Source: Aquirufa lenticrescens | Lineage (GTDB): Bacteria; Bacteroidota; Bacteroidia; Cytophagales; Spirosomataceae | DNA length: 64,000 bases | Assembly: GCF_019916085.1 (NCBI RefSeq) | Contig: NZ_CP049834.1 | Span: 589,501 to 653,500 of the forward strand | Direction of reading: 5' to 3' | Shown here: positions 43,401-52,299 of the stretch, piece after piece | How the letters are laid out: the number at the start of each line of letters is the position of its first letter | Position numbering within the stretch: position 1 is the first letter of the stretch | The notes under the pieces: model-generated | What the model saw: only the letters and a program-made list of their open reading frames with translations | Told to the model about the DNA's origin: nothing | Database searches by the model: none | Program-made: the position numbers and the translations under genes

Positions 43401-45879
43401 CCGAGATTCTCCCCGTGGCAGGATCGATGCCTAATCCCGCAGGTAAAGTGGGGTTTACCGTATAGTTTGCCACCACACCACTGACCGTCGGTAATAAATC
43501 TGGAATAGGAACTCGCTCTTCAAAAATATTTGGAGTAAAATAAGACAATCCAGACGGTGCAGCTATTCGAACAGTTATGTCGATGTCAAAGGTGGTAAAT
43601 CCGGTACTGTTCTCAGCTGTAACGGTATAAATCGCTTGTGGCATAGCTGCTGTAGGTGTGCCATTGATTAAACCTGTTGTCGCATTGATACTCAACCCTG
43701 GTGGTAAAGTAGTGATTGTGTAACGTGATACAGCTCCGGTCACCGTAGGCGACAAAGTAGGAATGGCTGCCCCCTCTGTAAAGATCCAAGGTGTTTGGTA
43801 AGATAAATTAGTAGGAGGAGGAATGACGACAGAAAAACTCGTCGTGGCGACTACTTGTCCTGTGGTATTGATGGCCGTAATGGTATACAGTGTAGGATCG
43901 CTTAAAGCCGTAGGTGTCCCACTTATGACTCCTGTAGTTGTATTGAATGTTAAACCAGTAGGTAAATTGACGGGTACGATGGTATAGGAATCTACCTGTC
44001 CTGTTACCGTGGGTACCATAGGAGTAATAGGTACAAATTGATAAAATTGGAAAGGACCGGGATAACTTAAATTAGATGGAGGAGGTATAACCACATCAAA
44101 GTTAATGGTTGTACTGGTGGAACTCGTTGAATTTGTCCCCGTAATTACGTAAGCAGTAGCAGCAGTGATGGCAGTGGGAGTCCCTGAAATTACTCCTGTG
44201 TTCGGATTTAAAGTTAATCCGGTAGGTAAAGGTCGGTCAATCGTGTACGTTGAAATGACTCCACCTGAATTAGTAGGTGTAATAGGCGTTATGGTAGTTC
44301 CTGTGTAAAAACGAGAGGGAACAACATAGGCTAAATTCGTAGGAGCAGCGATACGAACCGTTATAAAAATTTCTGATTGAGCAGGTCCCGTTGAGTTAGT
44401 TGCTATGATGACATACCTAGTTCGTGGCATAGGCACCTGTGGGTTGCCACTGATAGTTCCATTGCTGTAATCAAAAGAAAGACCTGCTGGCAATGTACCC
44501 TGTAAATCATAGGTTACACCACTACCTGTAACCGATGGGGAAATAGGAGAAATGGCAGTGTATTGTGTAAATACATATTCAGAGCCAGTGGTTATTGAAA
44601 TGGTGGGTGGCGGAATAACTATTTGAATAGTAAATGTAGCCGTAGTTGGAGTTCCAGTGCTATTGCTTCCTGAAACGGTGTAGGTCTGGGTGCTGGTTGT
44701 TTGTGTAGGGGTGCCTGTGATTTGTCCGGTTAAATTATTAAAAATCAACCCGGGAGGAAGGGAGGTAGGATTGATAGTAAAATTATCAATGCGGCCTATG
44801 AAGGTAGGAGTTAATGTAACAGGACGATTCACCACAAATTTATTAGGGGTGCTATAATTTAAGCCGGTAGGAGGGGCTAAATAAATCGTAACGGTAAAGG
44901 GGATCTGTGCAGAGATGCAATTCGCTTGGGAGTTTTTTACAACTAAATTAAAATCAAATGTACCCACCTGCCCATAAGGTATAGTGATAGCCATAGGTGA
45001 AGTTGTAATAGGGGCATTCAGTACTTCATCAAACCCATTTAATGCATTAGCCCCTGCATAAATGGAGTAGGTGTCTGTTCCTTGGACTTTATTAGTATAG
45101 GGTAATGCAAAGCTTTCGGCATTAGAAGAAATATCTGCAACCGCACTTAGAGTAACAGAAGGGTCTGGAAGAAATCGTACTTCAATGGGATTACTAGCCG
45201 GACTTGTACATCCTCCAATAGTCGTTTTAGAGGTATAAATTCCCGGTGTTGTGACGGTAATACTTTGCGTTGATTGGTTAATACTAACGCCATCTTTAAA
45301 CCATTCAATCGTTCCTGAGGTGGCGGCTGTAGTTAAGATGGCTGATCCACCTGTGCATATTTGAGCTAAACCTGAATTATAAGAAAGCGTAAATTCTAGT
45401 GAACCGCTGTTGTCACCTGGGTTTGGGTCTGCATAGGAGTAGTAATATTTAGCTGAACCATCTCCTACGCCGAGATAATATTCATAAATATGATCACTTC
45501 GGTAATCGGAATTGTTGCTTGGAGCAGGTGGGACTGCATTATTTAATAACCATTTATTGCTTCCGTTCGTAATCAGCGAAGGCGTTCCAGTACCTATTAC
45601 TTGTGTTGAAAGGGGACTTTGGTAGGCAGCATCAAGGTGATTGATGCTATTTTCTATGCCATAGGTCCCTTTTACCTCTAATTTGTATTGTCTTGTAGTT
45701 TGGGTAAGGGTAGCGGGTGATTGAATCCAAGAATTAGCATTAAATGTCTTTACTTCGCTACCTATTACGCGCCATCTGGAATTCGCAGTGTTACCCGAAA
45801 TGATCGGAGCAGGACAACTAGACTGAGCTAGTGCCGCGAATTGAATAAACAGAAACAAGTAGAGAAATAATTTTCTCAT
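40402..45879 (-). CDS. Giant surface protein: 15 putative-Ig repeats, thrombospondin-type-3 Ca region, T9SS type B sorting domain
   Basis: 1825 residues. Signal peptide 1-18; unique N-terminal third including an Ig-like domain; about 15 tandem He_PIG-like (cadherin-like/putative Ig) repeats of 86-100 residues between about 332 and 1650, each with the core LPxGLxxxxxTGxIxGTP and ending in TxTNSTG; then Asp-rich calcium-binding motifs ('DTDKDGYTDI', 'DTDKDGLPDYNDLDSDGDE', 'DCDHDGVDNRIDPDACDP'); C-terminal type B sorting domain ('FQGISPNGDGKNDYLVI' to 'INRLKK'). Expected to be a long fibre or adhesin exported by T9SS with the adjacent PorP/SprF protein. Binding target unknown. Confidence 0.92.
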   Translation of the reverse strand: MRKLFLYLFLFIQFAALAQSSCPAPIISGNTANSRWRVIGSEVKTFNANSWIQSPATLTQTTRQYKLEVKGTYGIENSINHLDAAYQSPLSTQVIGTGTPSLITNGSNKWLLNNAVPPAPSNNSDYRSDHIYEYYLGVGDGSAKYYYSYADPNPGDNSGSLEFTLSYNSGLAQICTGGSAILTTAATSGTIEWFKDGVSINQSTQSITVTTPGIYTSKTTIGGCTSPASNPIEVRFLPDPSVTLSAVADISSNAESFALPYTNKVQGTDTYSIYAGANALNGFDEVLNAPITTSPMAITIPYGQVGTFDFNLVVKNSQANCISAQIPFTVTIYLAPPTGLNYSTPNKFVVNRPVTLTPTFIGRIDNFTINPTSLPPGLIFNNLTGQITGTPTQTTSTQTYTVSGSNSTGTPTTATFTIQIVIPPPTISITTGSEYVFTQYTAISPISPSVTGSGVTYDLQGTLPAGLSFDYSNGTISGNPQVPMPRTRYVIIATNSTGPAQSEIFITVRIAAPTNLAYVVPSRFYTGTTITPITPTNSGGVISTYTIDRPLPTGLTLNPNTGVISGTPTAITAATAYVITGTNSTSSTSTTINFDVVIPPPSNLSYPGPFQFYQFVPITPMVPTVTGQVDSYTIVPVNLPTGLTFNTTTGVISGTPTALSDPTLYTITAINTTGQVVATTSFSVVIPPPTNLSYQTPWIFTEGAAIPTLSPTVTGAVSRYTITTLPPGLSINATTGLINGTPTAAMPQAIYTVTAENSTGFTTFDIDITVRIAAPSGLSYFTPNIFEERVPIPDLLPTVSGVVANYTVNPTLPAGLGIDPATGRISGTPSLANPATNYTITASNSTGSTGATTNITVLIARPQISYTTPNVYYETVAITPLVPNKNGTVVNSFAISPGLPTGLNFDTSTGIISGASTVQIPRTTFTITGTNSTNTGSTTVDITVTIPPPTNLTYVNPPTYFTGTAISTLSPTVTGFVASYSIDKQLPDGLNFDTSTGIISGTPTQAIPTTIFTITATNVAGSSSYALPITVLIPAPSGLSYNSPNVYEEGVDIAPLNPTVTGYVASYIVSPALPAGLILDATTGRIFGIPTLAKPTSTYVITATNTTGSTSTNVVITVLIARPRNLVYATPKVLYQNFLIPDIAPSVSGTVTTYSIDRTLPAGLAFSSTTGIISGTPTALSSMQTYVITARNSTGSATASIDISVVIAPPSNLAYFSPTRLIQDSTLAPVRPTYSGLATAFTIDKPLPLGLTFNNATGEVTGKPSVFTGLIRYIVTASNSTGSTSAPLDLEVLIAQPKNLSYATPVIYEEEVPITPLNPRVTGKVDLYTIDKALPDGLTLNPITGVISGTPTKAVPLTIYWVTATNTTGTARARFIITVLIARPRISYPEPVLGSQINPVYTGVDLFIAGQTNPPLIPVTKGVIASISVNKPLPAGLVFDPVTGIISGTPTALRPPTTYVVTITNSTASTTDTIRIAAVVPRPSSLSYTTPQTYIEKIKISPLNPSVQGIPTLYTVDKPLPAGLTLNPSTGSITGTPTKAQDFTDYVITATNSTGYDTFTISIKVLIAFPEIKYPLPGVFRQGVPVNFKPTLVGIADVFTIDSLLPAGLNFDAKTGLISGTPTWPAKPRTYIITATNSTGPGIDSTTITVLEDVNYDTDKDGYTDIVEIGGDRNNPVDTDKDGLPDYNDLDSDGDEIKDEWENDLNYGGLPDCDHDGVDNRIDPDACDPVAFQGISPNGDGKNDYLVIPGVMRTTPNTLTVYDRVGNIVFETKDYGNNWGGETNLGNPLLAGDGLLPDGVYFYILDYNGVRPRVSTYIYINRLKK
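40930..44885 (-). repeat. Tandem protein repeat, about 15 units of roughly 260 bp
   Basis: Coding repeats of the preceding protein. Unit 13 (near 41450-41700) carries an extra insertion of about 12 residues ('DLFIAGQTNP'), others vary slightly; the DNA is well diverged between units, so the array is old and unlikely to be slippage-prone. Confidence 0.8.
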
Positions 45880-45933
45880 GTATGATGAAGAACAGATGGA
45901 TACTAAAATTACGGAAAATAACTGGTTTACGAT

Positions 45934-46845
45934 TTATTTCCCCTTCCAATAATTCGCCAGCGCGGAACCATTGATATTCATGACTGGGCCAAAAATTGCT
46001 GCCGGCAATCCCAGCGTTCCCACTTTTCCCATCGCCATGGCAAGGCCTGAGGCTAATCCGGCGTTTTGGAGTCCTACTTCGATGGCAATGGTACGACAAT
46101 CTTTTTCGGGCAACTGACTTAAACGTCCGCCCCAGTAACCTAAAATAAACCCGAAGAGGTTATGCAGTAAACAAACCAAAACTAATAAGGGGCCCACCGC
46201 CACCAAGGCGTTTCTACCATTTGCCGTAATAATAACTACTATCGCTCCTACACTCCACATCGAAATGGTGGGTAATGCTTTTTCAAACCATTGAAAGCGA
46301 GATCCCAGTAATCGATTATACAGGACACCTACTGTAATGGGGATGATGATTAGTTTGCTGATTTCCCAAACCATCGCCCATAAATCGATCTCAATTAATT
46401 GCCCTGCAAGATTTTTCATTAGCAAAGGTGTAAGTAATGGTGCTAAGATGGTGGCAATGGATGTTAAGGTGAGGGAGAGAGCTACATTGGCTTTGGCAAG
46501 ATAAGACATCACGTTAGAGGCTAAACCACAAGGCATGCAACCCACTAAAATAATACCTGCCGCGATTTCTGACGGGAATTGAAATACCTTTGTGAGGCCC
46601 CAGCCCACGAAGGGCATAATGGTAAATTGAAAAAAGACACCTAAAACTACTGCCTTAGGTGAGCGTAATACCTCGGCAAAGTCACTCATCTTCATCGTTG
46701 AACCCATGCCAAACATGATGAGTTGTAAGAGTGGAATAATAAAGATTTTGAATTTCAGCTCACCAAAACCAAGGAAGGGTTCAGGGAAAATAAGGGTTAA
46801 AATGACAGCGGCAATGATGCTGAAGGTGAATAATAAGCCTTTCAT
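45934..46845 (-). CDS. BASS-family (bile acid:sodium symporter type) transporter
   Basis: 303 residues, nine to ten membrane helices. 'GCMPCGLASNVMSYLAKANVALS' and 'IEVGLQNAGLASGLA' are the two crossover-helix motifs that bind sodium and substrate. In bacteria these carry 2-keto acids or other organic anions. Stands 31 nt after the cytochrome-type operon and may be read with it. Confidence 0.9.
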   Translation of the reverse strand: MKGLLFTFSIIAAVILTLIFPEPFLGFGELKFKIFIIPLLQLIMFGMGSTMKMSDFAEVLRSPKAVVLGVFFQFTIMPFVGWGLTKVFQFPSEIAAGIILVGCMPCGLASNVMSYLAKANVALSLTLTSIATILAPLLTPLLMKNLAGQLIEIDLWAMVWEISKLIIIPITVGVLYNRLLGSRFQWFEKALPTISMWSVGAIVVIITANGRNALVAVGPLLVLVCLLHNLFGFILGYWGGRLSQLPEKDCRTIAIEVGLQNAGLASGLAMAMGKVGTLGLPAAIFGPVMNINGSALANYWKGK

Positions 46846-46876
46846 CTTTTGGTTTTTGCTGTCAATTTACGAAAAA

Positions 46877-47581
46877 TTAATTGTTCAACGTACCCTCTTT
46901 CACCCAGGCCTTTATCTGGCTAATTTCGCAGTTACTTAAATAGGCTGTTCTGGAAGGCATGGGTATATATCCAATTGTATGGGTAATGGAGCCCACAAGG
47001 CTACTATTAGCTGCCTGAACCTTAACTGCGGCATATGAATTCAAATCGATACCTGCTGAAGGGCTGGTTCCACTATGGCAACCGGTACAATTTGTTTTCA
47101 AAATAGGAAAAACGGTAGCACTGAATGAAACAACTGTCGTATCACAATTAGCTGCCGATGCCACACAAGAATTGTTTTTTGCCCCTTGCTGCATCCATTT
47201 TAGAAGAGTCGCTTTTTGGGTGGCAAGCCAAGGTGCTTTAGGTGGCATATAGCCATTAACCACACTTCGATAAAGACTACTCGCGGTCGGATTAGTGGCA
47301 GAGCTATAGGCTCTAATGTGTGCATAATCGGTTAGAATCACTCCTTCTTTGTGAGAAATAGCATCATGGCAGCCACTCATGGCACAATTTGAAGTGATCA
47401 GCGGAAGAATGGTTTGTTGGAAATAAACGGTATCTGGACTGCAGTTAGCAGCTGGCGTACTGGGATTCAGAACAGTTCCTGCATTCGTATCTCCCCCTGT
47501 TGTAACAGGGTTTGGTTGGTTTTTGTCATTTAAACAAGACAATGCCAAAAGTAAGACCGCGAATATCCCTACTCTTTTCAT
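46877..47581 (-). CDS. Di-heme cytochrome c-like lipoprotein
   Basis: 234 residues, lipobox at Cys16 ('LLALSC'). Two related halves: residues 51-135 with Cys66-x4-Cys71-His72 ('NCAMSGCHD') and 150-234 with Cys165-x2-Cys168-His169 ('NCTGCHS'); methionines in 'NGYMPP' and 'GYIPMPS' could be axial ligands. The first motif is CX4CH, not CXXCH. Similar proteins in Bacteroidota are annotated as planctomycete-type cytochrome c. Overlaps the YceI gene by 4 nt; last gene of the four-gene redox operon. Confidence 0.85.
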   Translation of the reverse strand: MKRVGIFAVLLLALSCLNDKNQPNPVTTGGDTNAGTVLNPSTPAANCSPDTVYFQQTILPLITSNCAMSGCHDAISHKEGVILTDYAHIRAYSSATNPTASSLYRSVVNGYMPPKAPWLATQKATLLKWMQQGAKNNSCVASAANCDTTVVSFSATVFPILKTNCTGCHSGTSPSAGIDLNSYAAVKVQAANSSLVGSITHTIGYIPMPSRTAYLSNCEISQIKAWVKEGTLNN

Positions 47582-48114
47582 TTCTTCGTGTAGTTCATTC
47601 TAGAAGAGATTTTGATGACCTCTGCGATTTTGGCAAACACAATCTTAGGGATATCTACTTTGTAATCCACTAATTTCACCTCAAACTGACAAGTTAAGGC
47701 AAGTGTTGTCCCCGTAGAAACAATCGTTCCTTTCAATTCGATGGGACGTGTAATCCCGTGAATGGTAGCTGATCCAGATGCGGTGATAGGGTAGGTTCCG
47801 GCTACAGTTAGGTCTACTGATTCCTTGATTTTTCCTTTAAAGGTCGCTGATGGGAATTTTTCACTTTCCAAATAATTCTCGTTAAAGTGCTCCTGCATCA
47901 ATTTATTAGGGAAGACGAAATTCGTGATGCGCATTTGAACTGCTACTTCGTTCGTCGCCGTATTGATGATGCTGGAAACGGATTTATTGACGGCATCGAT
48001 ATCCTCCATCGGAGTTTTGGAGAAAAAGGAGACCTCCCCATTCGTAGTCATAAATAATTGCGCTTTGGATTGGAATGCAATAAATAGCAAGGCTAAAAGA
48101 AATATTTTTTTCAT
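47578..48114 (-). CDS. YceI-family secreted protein
   Basis: 178 residues with signal peptide (to about 18), then a lipocalin-like barrel: 'TNGEVSFFSKTPMEDIDAVNKSVSSIIN', 'HFNENYLESEKFPSATFKGKI', 'ITASGSATIHGITRPIELKG'. YceI proteins bind isoprenoid quinones or fatty acids in the periplasm. In this operon it could supply a quinone or lipid to the Rieske and heme partners; that is inference. Confidence 0.9.
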   Translation of the reverse strand: MKKIFLLALLFIAFQSKAQLFMTTNGEVSFFSKTPMEDIDAVNKSVSSIINTATNEVAVQMRITNFVFPNKLMQEHFNENYLESEKFPSATFKGKIKESVDLTVAGTYPITASGSATIHGITRPIELKGTIVSTGTTLALTCQFEVKLVDYKVDIPKIVFAKIAEVIKISSRMNYTKK

Positions 48115-49022
48115 TTTTTCTTAGGTTCTAAACTGAAAGTACGGGCCATATTAAAGCCATAAAAGATATCGCCTGCGCCCCAGGTGCCTAGGGTTTGGCC
48201 TATAAAATGTTTCTCGGTCATTCCGCGAGAGTTCGTCAAATGCAATTGAAAAACGTGTCCGCCTGTCTCGATATCAAAACCGACAGAAAAGGAATCTTGG
48301 TAAGGATAAGCTACGCCTGAGCCTTCCTCATAATCCTCTTTGTCCACGATATTTTTATAATATTCTGCCGAAACGCTCAGGCGATTTGTGAGTTTATATC
48401 GACCCCCAAAACCCATCGATAACAAATTATTATCTAAGTAGATGGATTCTGATTTGTTGTTATGCAAAACTGTGGGCATCAATTGCAGCGAAAGTTTGTC
48501 GCTAAATTTGCGGGCAATGAGTAGTTGGCCAAAGTAGGACTGGCGTTGCAAATTATTTTGGTAGCGCATCACATTTCCGCTAGAAGTTGTGTAGCCGCTA
48601 GGCATCGTATTAGTCGTCATCCCTCCATATAGGGTAACGGTAACAGGCATTTTATTCGATTGAGCTAACACCTTGTACTTGGAATAGATGTCGTAAGTCT
48701 TCTCGATAGTCGAGCGCCCAGCTCCTAAAAGCCATTTGTCAGTTAACGAATATTCTAGGCCTAAACGGATTTTGGCCTCATCTAAACCTAAAAAATTATC
48801 AATGAATCCAGAGTTAATAGATCCAAAACGGTGAGAGATCCAAAAATTCAGATGTTGCTTCGCAAGTGTTTCCACCGTTTGACCATTAATCAGACGTGTA
48901 CCTTTGAAAGTGGCCTGGGTGAAGGTCGTTTTCTTCGCATCCTCTTTCTCCAGCATATCGAGAAGATCATCCTGGGCAAAAAGTGGACTGCTACAAAAAA
49001 GAAGTAAGAGTAGTTTTTTCAT
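48111..49022 (-). CDS. DUF5777-family outer-membrane beta-barrel-like protein
   Basis: 303 residues with signal peptide (to 16) and repeated amphipathic strands ('FWISHRFGSINSGFIDNFLGLDEAKIRLGLEYSL', 'LLSMGFGGRYKLTNRLSVSAEYYKN'). DUF5777 proteins in Bacteroidota sit beside YceI and cytochrome-like genes; no biochemical function is established. Overlaps both neighbours (1 nt with Rieske gene, 4 nt with YceI). Confidence 0.85.
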   Translation of the reverse strand: MKKLLLLLFCSSPLFAQDDLLDMLEKEDAKKTTFTQATFKGTRLINGQTVETLAKQHLNFWISHRFGSINSGFIDNFLGLDEAKIRLGLEYSLTDKWLLGAGRSTIEKTYDIYSKYKVLAQSNKMPVTVTLYGGMTTNTMPSGYTTSSGNVMRYQNNLQRQSYFGQLLIARKFSDKLSLQLMPTVLHNNKSESIYLDNNLLSMGFGGRYKLTNRLSVSAEYYKNIVDKEDYEEGSGVAYPYQDSFSVGFDIETGGHVFQLHLTNSRGMTEKHFIGQTLGTWGAGDIFYGFNMARTFSLEPKKK

Positions 49023-49453
49023 TAGGAGAATACGCGAAGGTTAGTTCCAGATAAGGTCGTTTGGTAGGCTTTGATTCCTTTGCTACCATTGGCATTTGTT
49101 CCAGCGCCTGTAGTAGAAAAAGTGGCTCCATGTTGCGTGCAATAAAATCCTCCGCCGCTATAAATAACATTTGCTTTGTTTTCGTGTGAACAAACTTGGG
49201 TTACTGCTGCGAAAGTGGTGCTTGAAACGCGCGCTACGACTATGCCATTCGCAATCACATAATTCCCTACGGTATTTAATTTACTGTAGGTTGTATTCGT
49301 TAAATCTAAAGTGAAGTCCACGCTACTGGCTGGTGAAACAGATTCATTTGTGCAAGAAGAAAGGGCGGATGCACCGCAATAAACAGCTAAAAGAGAGGCA
49401 CCTTTTAAGCCTAATGATTTTAAGAATTCGTGGCGTTTGATTTTATTTTCCAT
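49022..49453 (-). CDS. Rieske [2Fe-2S] lipoprotein
   Basis: 143 residues. Cluster ligands Cys88-x-His90 ('CSHE') and Cys105-x-x-His108 ('CTQH'). N-terminus 'KRHEFLKSLGLKGAS' is a Tat-like signal with RH instead of RR and ends at a lipobox cysteine (Cys34, 'LSSC'), so probably an envelope lipoprotein. Rieske domain without an oxygenase or cytochrome b partner; head gene of the four-gene operon with DUF5777, YceI and cytochrome genes. Possible -7 box TAAATTTC at 49476-49483 (minus). Confidence 0.9.
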   Translation of the reverse strand: MENKIKRHEFLKSLGLKGASLLAVYCGASALSSCTNESVSPASSVDFTLDLTNTTYSKLNTVGNYVIANGIVVARVSSTTFAAVTQVCSHENKANVIYSGGGFYCTQHGATFSTTGAGTNANGSKGIKAYQTTLSGTNLRVFS

Positions 49454-49582
49454 GGTGTTGAGGGCTTTTACATTTGAAATTTAGGAATATTTAAGCGTTT
49501 AATAAATGATTATTATCAGTAGTCGATGAAAGATCAGAATGAAATGATGAATAGGCAAATAGGGCAGATAAAGGGAAATGGT

Positions 49583-49590
49583 TATATTTG
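49583..49590 (+). promoter_or_regulatory. -7 box of the DUF4956/outer-membrane barrel unit
   Basis: TATATTTG, perfect TAnnTTTG, 17 nt before the ATG at 49608. No -33 box at standard spacing. Confidence 0.55.
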
Positions 49591-49607
49591 AAGATAAATA
49601 AGAACAA

Positions 49608-50204
49608 ATGCTAGAAACCTTTTTGATTCGTTACGCCCTAAATTTATTGTTTACATTCATCGTGGTGCGTTTTATTTATTATCCTAAATACCGGAATAAC
49701 GACTTCGTTTTCACCTTTTTCTTGTTTAATACCATTCTTTTTGTGCTGTGTTATCTTTTAGCGGAGGCTGATTTGAAGTTTGGTTTTGCCTTTGGGTTAT
49801 TTGCTCTTTTTTCGATGTTTCGCTACCGCACAGTGACGGTGCCTATCGGTGAAATGGGCTATTTTTTCTTAGTGGTGACGCTGGGAATTATTAACTCTTT
49901 GGCCTCTTTAGTGAACATTGAGATGCTTTTAGTAGCGAATTCGGTGTTAGTGGCGATGACTTTTTTATTAGGTCGTACTTTGTCTCTGACGCATGAGAAT
50001 TACCAAACTTTGAATTACGATAACCTGGGTTTAATTAAACCAGCGGAACGCACTGAATTATTAAAAGATTTAACGGAGCGCACGGGATATCCCATTCACA
50101 AAGTACAGGTTGTTAAGGTTGATTATCAACGTGGAATCGCGCAATTAAGGGTGTTTTATTTCTCCAAAGAAAATGAGTCCGGATCCCTTGATTTAGATGC
50201 ATAA
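49608..50204 (+). CDS. DUF4956-family membrane protein
   Basis: 198 residues: five membrane helices in the first 145 ('LNLLFTFIVVRFIYY', 'FALFSMFRYRTVTVPIGEMGYFF') and a soluble alpha/beta tail ('ERTGYPIHKVQVVKVDYQRGIAQLRVFYF'). The FRYRTV..G.M line is the family signature. Function unknown; the family is often found with polyphosphate VTC-like or surface-assembly genes. Overlaps the downstream outer-membrane barrel gene by 8 nt. Confidence 0.83.
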   Translation: MLETFLIRYALNLLFTFIVVRFIYYPKYRNNDFVFTFFLFNTILFVLCYLLAEADLKFGFAFGLFALFSMFRYRTVTVPIGEMGYFFLVVTLGIINSLASLVNIEMLLVANSVLVAMTFLLGRTLSLTHENYQTLNYDNLGLIKPAERTELLKDLTERTGYPIHKVQVVKVDYQRGIAQLRVFYFSKENESGSLDLDA

Positions 50205-52299
50205 GTTTCTTTTTCTTCTTTTCCCATTCTTTGCCTTTGCGCAGAAAGATACTTTGCAAGAGGTTCGAGTTAACGGTATTCGCTCAGAGATAACGAGTGA
50301 CCCCGGGAAAAAAGTATTTCAGGTGGGGGCGAATTTGACGAATTTAGGAGGTAATCTGTACGATGTGTTGAGTAACATTCCTTCCATTTATGTGACCAGC
50401 GATGGGAATGTGAATTACCGGGGGAATCAAAATCTAATCATTTATTTCGATGGAAAACCTGCTGGAATTTTAAGTTCCTCTCGTGCGAATGCCTTGAGTT
50501 TGTATCCCGCAGATCAGATCGATCGAATCGAAATTATCTCGAATCCTGGTGCTAAATATTCCGCGGAAGGTAGTTCAGGAATTTTAAATATCATTTTGAA
50601 GAAAGGGTCGAAAACGGAGTCCTTGCGTCTGAATTCAAACCTCGGAACAAATGACAAATATGCGCTTTCGGCTACCTATGCAAAAGGTTACAAACGGTGG
50701 ACGCATTTAGTTGATCTGAATCTACGCCAAAATACGCGTAACAACTACCAATTCCTCTACCGCGAAAATCCGAGCCGTTTTGGCTTTTCACAAATTGCCC
50801 AAACCACCAATGAAATCAACCGCGATTTCAACCAATCTCTTCGCCTACATTCGATCTACACTTTCAACAAGGACCGGACTTTCGGGATTTCATTTATTGG
50901 CCGTTTATCGTCTGATCACAATTCGGAGGTGCGCTACAATAAAAGTGAATTCAGCTATGCTGCAGACCGCTTTTATGCTCGCGATGCGGATAAGAATGGG
51001 CGTGATGTAGGCTTTGATTTGAACCTATCCTATAGTCCTAGTGCGAACGGTAAGATCGATTTTTTGTGGATCCAAAACCAAGGTTCCGACGCCAATCAAT
51101 TCTTTCAGCACTACTATTACGGGGATTTTGACACCCCTAATCCCAACATTCCTGTGCGCTACGAGCGTTCATCTGCCTTCAGTGCAAACTCCACCTTGTT
51201 ATTGCAGGGCGATTGGACTAAGTCCTTTTCAAAAAAGCTTTCGCTCGACTATGGGTTCAAATTGAACTCGCGCTTTTTTGAAAATTCATTCTTGTATGAA
51301 AAACAGAAAGAGGGGATTTATGTCAAAGATGGCGTTCGTTCTAATGGGTTTAGGTATGAGGAACACATTCAAGCGGCCTATGTTTCGATATCTCAAAAAG
51401 CGCGTTTCGCTCAGCTAGATGGAGGTCTTCGCGTCGAGGCCACTGAAATTGGGGGTGATGTGTTACAAAACTATGTGAATCTGTTCCCATCACTTTCCAT
51501 TTTACACCCCATTTCTACTTCACAGTTGATTTCGTTTGCACTTTCTTCTCGGATTACCAGACCGAGTTATAAGTCCCTGAATCCGTTCATCTCCTTTGCT
51601 GACCCTTTGAATTTGAATGCGGGCAATCCTTCTTTGAATCCTGAAAAGGCCCTATTGCTCGAACTATCACATGTGAAAGATTTTAAATCTCTTTCTGTTT
51701 CTAACTCGGTTTTTTATCGTGAAATCACTGGATTAGTCGGCCGTGTGAGAACTTTTTTAGATGGAGATACTACCTTGACGCGGTATGAGAATATTTCCAA
51801 ATCCCGTGCCTGGGGTTTCGAGAATCTCAGCACTTGGTCTGTTTCAAAGGCTTTTAAAATAACCCTTAGTTCCTCCGTCTACCAGACTGATTTACAAGGT
51901 TTAATTAATGGGACGCAAGTTTCTGAGAACCGCTGGAGCTGGAACTCTCGTTTGAACCAGCAATTCAAATGGAAAAACAATTGGTCAGCCCAGCTTTCGG
52001 GAATATACCAGTCTGTTCAAATAAACCCTTTGGGAATTATCAATCCTTATTATACCGTTGATTTGGGTTTGAAAAAAGACTTAGGAAGGCTCACCATTAA
52101 TGCTCGGATTAACGATTTATTTAACACACAAAAAATGATCTACGACTCCCGTCCTTTCGGTTTTGTCAGCGACCTTGAACGCAAGAAAGAAACCCGCATT
52201 TATTACATCGGTTTCAGCTACAAGTTTGAGAGCAAGAAGATGAAAGAGGCTCGGGAGAGGAAGAGGATTAACGAAGACGAGATAGATATCGAAGATTAA
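50197..52299 (+). CDS. Outer-membrane beta-barrel receptor (TonB-dependent-receptor-like, OMP_b-brl_3 type)
   Basis: 700 residues, signal peptide to 15, no carboxypeptidase-regulatory domain; plug-like domain (about 20-135: 'VLSNIPSIYVTSDGNVNYRGNQNLIIYFDGKP...ADQIDRIEIISNPGAKY') then a large barrel with C-terminal 'RIYYIGFSYKF' strand and a charged tail (MKEARERKRINEDEIDIED). The shortened N-terminus, lacking an obvious TonB box, is typical of this subgroup. Ligand unknown. Coupled to the DUF4956 gene; its stop codon overlaps the first of two large hairpins. Confidence 0.88.
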   Translation: MHKFLFLLFPFFAFAQKDTLQEVRVNGIRSEITSDPGKKVFQVGANLTNLGGNLYDVLSNIPSIYVTSDGNVNYRGNQNLIIYFDGKPAGILSSSRANALSLYPADQIDRIEIISNPGAKYSAEGSSGILNIILKKGSKTESLRLNSNLGTNDKYALSATYAKGYKRWTHLVDLNLRQNTRNNYQFLYRENPSRFGFSQIAQTTNEINRDFNQSLRLHSIYTFNKDRTFGISFIGRLSSDHNSEVRYNKSEFSYAADRFYARDADKNGRDVGFDLNLSYSPSANGKIDFLWIQNQGSDANQFFQHYYYGDFDTPNPNIPVRYERSSAFSANSTLLLQGDWTKSFSKKLSLDYGFKLNSRFFENSFLYEKQKEGIYVKDGVRSNGFRYEEHIQAAYVSISQKARFAQLDGGLRVEATEIGGDVLQNYVNLFPSLSILHPISTSQLISFALSSRITRPSYKSLNPFISFADPLNLNAGNPSLNPEKALLLELSHVKDFKSLSVSNSVFYREITGLVGRVRTFLDGDTTLTRYENISKSRAWGFENLSTWSVSKAFKITLSSSVYQTDLQGLINGTQVSENRWSWNSRLNQQFKWKNNWSAQLSGIYQSVQINPLGIINPYYTVDLGLKKDLGRLTINARINDLFNTQKMIYDSRPFGFVSDLERKKETRIYYIGFSYKFESKKMKEARERKRINEDEIDIED

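Noticed and set aside
40930-44885. CRISPR or DNA-level satellite from the regular spacing
   Set aside because: The period is a protein repeat of about 88 residues with diverged DNA, not identical short repeats.
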